Of a stretch of 7,198 bases of DNA, positions 5,396-7,198 are shown one piece after another. Origin of the DNA: an uncultured Eggerthellaceae bacterium (GTDB lineage Bacteria; Actinomycetota; Coriobacteriia; Coriobacteriales; Eggerthellaceae); contig CAMOLA010000074.1 of assembly GCA_946618265.1 (NCBI GenBank), forward strand, positions 1 through 7,198. Direction: 5' to 3'. A program made the translations under genes and the position numbers. The notes below the pieces were generated by a model. That model made no database searches. It was not told where the DNA came from and worked only from the letters and a program-made list of their open reading frames with translations. Each line of letters begins with the position of its first letter. The first letter of the stretch is position 1.

Positions 5396-7102
5396 ATGGA
5401 ACTTAAAGGTACCGGCGCAAGCGCGGGCATCGGCATCGGCCGTGTCGTCGTCGTCGAGGAACCGACGCTCGACTACACGAGCCACACGGTCGAGGACGCG
5501 GCAGCCGAGGTCGAGCGTTTCAACGCCGCCATCGCCAGCTACATCGACTATACGAACGAGCAGGCGCGGGTCATGAGCGAGTCCGTGGGCGCCAAGGAGG
5601 CCGAGATCCTCACCGGGCATGTCGTCATGATCAGCGACCCCTACATGCAAGGCGAAATGACGAAGCTCATCGAGGCCGGCATGTGTGCAGAAGACGCCCT
5701 CGTGCAAATCTGCGACATGTTCGCAAGCATGTTCGAGGCCACGGGCGACGAGCTCACCATGCAGCGCGCCACCGACGTGCGCGACGTGAAGACGGGCGTG
5801 CTCGGCGAGCTGCTGAACAAGCGCCCCATCGACATGGGAACGTTGCCGCTCGGCAGCATCGTGGTGACGCACGACCTCACACCGTCGATGACGGCGGGCA
5901 TCCGCCCGGGCGCCGTAGAGGCCGTCATCACCGAGACGGGTGGTCTCACCAGCCATTCCGCCATCTTGGCGCGCGCCATGGAGATACCGGCCGTACTCTC
6001 GGTTCCCGGCGTTTGCCACAAGATCGCAGACGGTGAGCAGGCCATCGTGAACGGCACGACCGGCGAGATCGTCGTCGAGCCGTCTGAAGAGCAGCTCGCG
6101 GCGGCCCGCGACGCGCAGGCCGCGTTCCTGGCCGAGCGCGCCGAGCTCGTCAAATTCATAGGCGCCCGCACCATCACGGCATCGGGCGAGCAATTCGAGC
6201 TGTTCGCAAACATTGGCAAACCCGATGACGCCACGCAAGCCATGGAGCGCGATGCCGAGGGCATCGGCTTGTTCCGCACGGAGTTCCTGTTCATGGACTC
6301 CACGCGCATGCCTACCGAGGACGAGCAGTTTGAGGCTTACAAGAAAGCGGCCATCATCTGTAAGAACAAGCCGGTGATCATCCGCACGCTCGACATCGGC
6401 GGCGACAAAGAAATCGAATACCTAGGCCTCGAGCACGAGGACAACCCGTTCATGGGCTTCCGCGCCATCCGCTACTGCTTGGCGCGCGAAGACGTGTACC
6501 GCGCCCAGCTGCGAGCGCTGCTGCGGGCAAGCGCCTTCGGCGAGATTCGCATCATGGTGCCGCTCGTCACGTGCGTCGACGAGCTGACCTCCGTGAAAGC
6601 GCTCGTGAAACGCTACATGCAGGAGTTCGACCATGAGGGCGTCGCCTACAACCCCGACATCCAGATCGGCGTGATGGTCGAGACGCCCGCTGCGTCGCTC
6701 ATTGCCGACCTGCTTGCCGAGGAAGCTGATTTCTTTAGCATCGGCACGAACGACCTGACGGGTTACACGATGTGCGCCGACCGAGGTAACGACAAGGTGC
6801 GTTACCTGTACTCCACGTACAACCCCGCCGTGCTGCGCAGCATTCGCCGCGTCATCGAGGCCGGCAACGAGGCGGGCATCATGGTTGGCATGTGCGGCGA
6901 GGCAGCAGCCGACCCCACGCTCATCCCGATGTGGATTGCGTTCGGCCTGGGCGAGTATTCCGTATCGGCCACGAGCGTGCTTGCCACCCGCAAGCAGATC
7001 TCGCTGTGGACGAAGGAGGACGCCTGCGCGCTGGCCGACAAGGTCATGGCCATGAAAACGGCGACCGAAGTGTACGAAGCCCTTCGGGAAGCCGCCCGCT
7101 AG
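5396..7102 (+). CDS. ptsI: PTS Enzyme I (phosphoenolpyruvate-protein phosphotransferase)
   Basis: This 568-residue cytoplasmic enzyme takes the phosphoryl group from PEP onto its own histidine and passes it to HPr. Domain order is canonical: N-terminal HPr-binding helical part (about 1-140), the swivelling phosphohistidine domain with His187 in TGGLTSHSAILARAMEIPAV, and the C-terminal PEP-binding barrel (about 250-540). The barrel shows GLFRTEFLFM (291-300), RTLDIGGDK (330-338), the signature DFFSIGTNDL (445-454), and the catalytic acid Cys500 in GMCGE (498-502). Length is the family norm (about 570). The signature continues TGYTMCADR, where most relatives have TQYT-AVDR; this is a substitution, not a truncation. 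The start at 5396 is supported by AAGGGAG (5383-5389) and by MELKGTGASAGI-G, the standard N-terminus. It is the last gene of the operon and is followed by a strong terminator. Confidence 0.96.
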   Translation: MELKGTGASAGIGIGRVVVVEEPTLDYTSHTVEDAAAEVERFNAAIASYIDYTNEQARVMSESVGAKEAEILTGHVVMISDPYMQGEMTKLIEAGMCAEDALVQICDMFASMFEATGDELTMQRATDVRDVKTGVLGELLNKRPIDMGTLPLGSIVVTHDLTPSMTAGIRPGAVEAVITETGGLTSHSAILARAMEIPAVLSVPGVCHKIADGEQAIVNGTTGEIVVEPSEEQLAAARDAQAAFLAERAELVKFIGARTITASGEQFELFANIGKPDDATQAMERDAEGIGLFRTEFLFMDSTRMPTEDEQFEAYKKAAIICKNKPVIIRTLDIGGDKEIEYLGLEHEDNPFMGFRAIRYCLAREDVYRAQLRALLRASAFGEIRIMVPLVTCVDELTSVKALVKRYMQEFDHEGVAYNPDIQIGVMVETPAASLIADLLAEEADFFSIGTNDLTGYTMCADRGNDKVRYLYSTYNPAVLRSIRRVIEAGNEAGIMVGMCGEAAADPTLIPMWIAFGLGEYSVSATSVLATRKQISLWTKEDACALADKVMAMKTATEVYEALREAAR

Positions 7103-7139
7103 CTCACAAGCGACCTCTCAGGTACATAACCGCTCGAAT

Positions 7140-7176
7140 AAGAAGGGCGCCGGGATGCACTTCCGGCGCCCTTCTT
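7140..7176 (+). terminator. Intrinsic terminator of the fructose PTS operon
   Basis: AAGAAGGGCGCCGG (7140-7153) pairs perfectly with CCGGCGCCCTTCTT (7163-7176), a 14-bp stem that a G-U and an A-U pair can extend, leaving a 5-nt loop. The stem ends in TTCTTT, serving as a short U-rich tail on the + strand. The matching A-rich flank on the left would allow it to work on the minus strand too, so it may be bidirectional. It begins 37 nt after the ptsI stop. Confidence 0.9.
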
Positions 7177-7198
7177 TGCACGCGGACCGGCCGGAGCG

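Noticed and set aside
5381..6238. 285-codon minus-strand frame opposite ptsI
   Set aside because: Same kind of antisense shadow; the + strand matches Enzyme I throughout.
1..7198. CRISPR arrays, tRNA or rRNA genes, phage genes, toxin-antitoxin or defence systems
   Set aside because: No regularly spaced repeats, no cloverleaf or rRNA-like sequence and no such protein families are seen anywhere in the window.

Overview
The window is a GC-rich, gene-dense stretch whose six recognisable protein genes all lie on the + strand. Codon use rich in G and C, purine-rich ribosome binding sites, and the pairing of an L-2-amino-thiazoline-4-carboxylate hydrolase-family gene with a clostridial-type flavodoxin fit an anaerobic Coriobacteriia (Eggerthellales, Slackia/Eggerthella-like) gut or oral actinobacterium. 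This placement is inferred from gene content and style; there is no rRNA or other marker to confirm it.

Left part (1-1338): an AT-rich leader carries a near-consensus housekeeping promoter (102-130), followed by a short-chain flavodoxin (177-596) and a protein of the L-2-amino-thiazoline-4-carboxylic acid hydrolase family (715-1338). A long imperfect hairpin lies between the two genes.

Middle part (1339-1982): this stretch has no intact gene. It holds, on the minus strand, the N-terminal third or so of an insertion-sequence transposase (zinc ribbon kept, catalytic domain lost). A perfect 12-bp inverted repeat lies in front of it, followed by a two-tier hairpin and then an AT-rich promoter region flanked by two small palindromes.

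Right part (1983-7198): a compact fructose PTS operon, fruK - fruA (EIIA-EIIB-EIIC fusion) - ptsH (HPr) - ptsI (Enzyme I), closed by a strong intrinsic terminator at 7140-7176. The operon encodes the whole phosphoryl chain: PEP to Enzyme I His187, to HPr His15, to EIIA His67, to EIIB Cys184, to incoming fructose. FruK then converts the resulting fructose 1-phosphate to fructose 1,6-bisphosphate. No regulator gene (for example a DeoR-type fruR) is in the window. GC-rich hairpins sit in the fruK-fruA gap and, twice, in the fruA-ptsH gap, so they may set the expression ratio of sugar-specific to general PTS components.

I see no CRISPR array, tRNA, rRNA or clearly new multi-gene system. The parts least explained by known genes are the 1339-1982 junction region and the paired palindromes around the fruK promoter.
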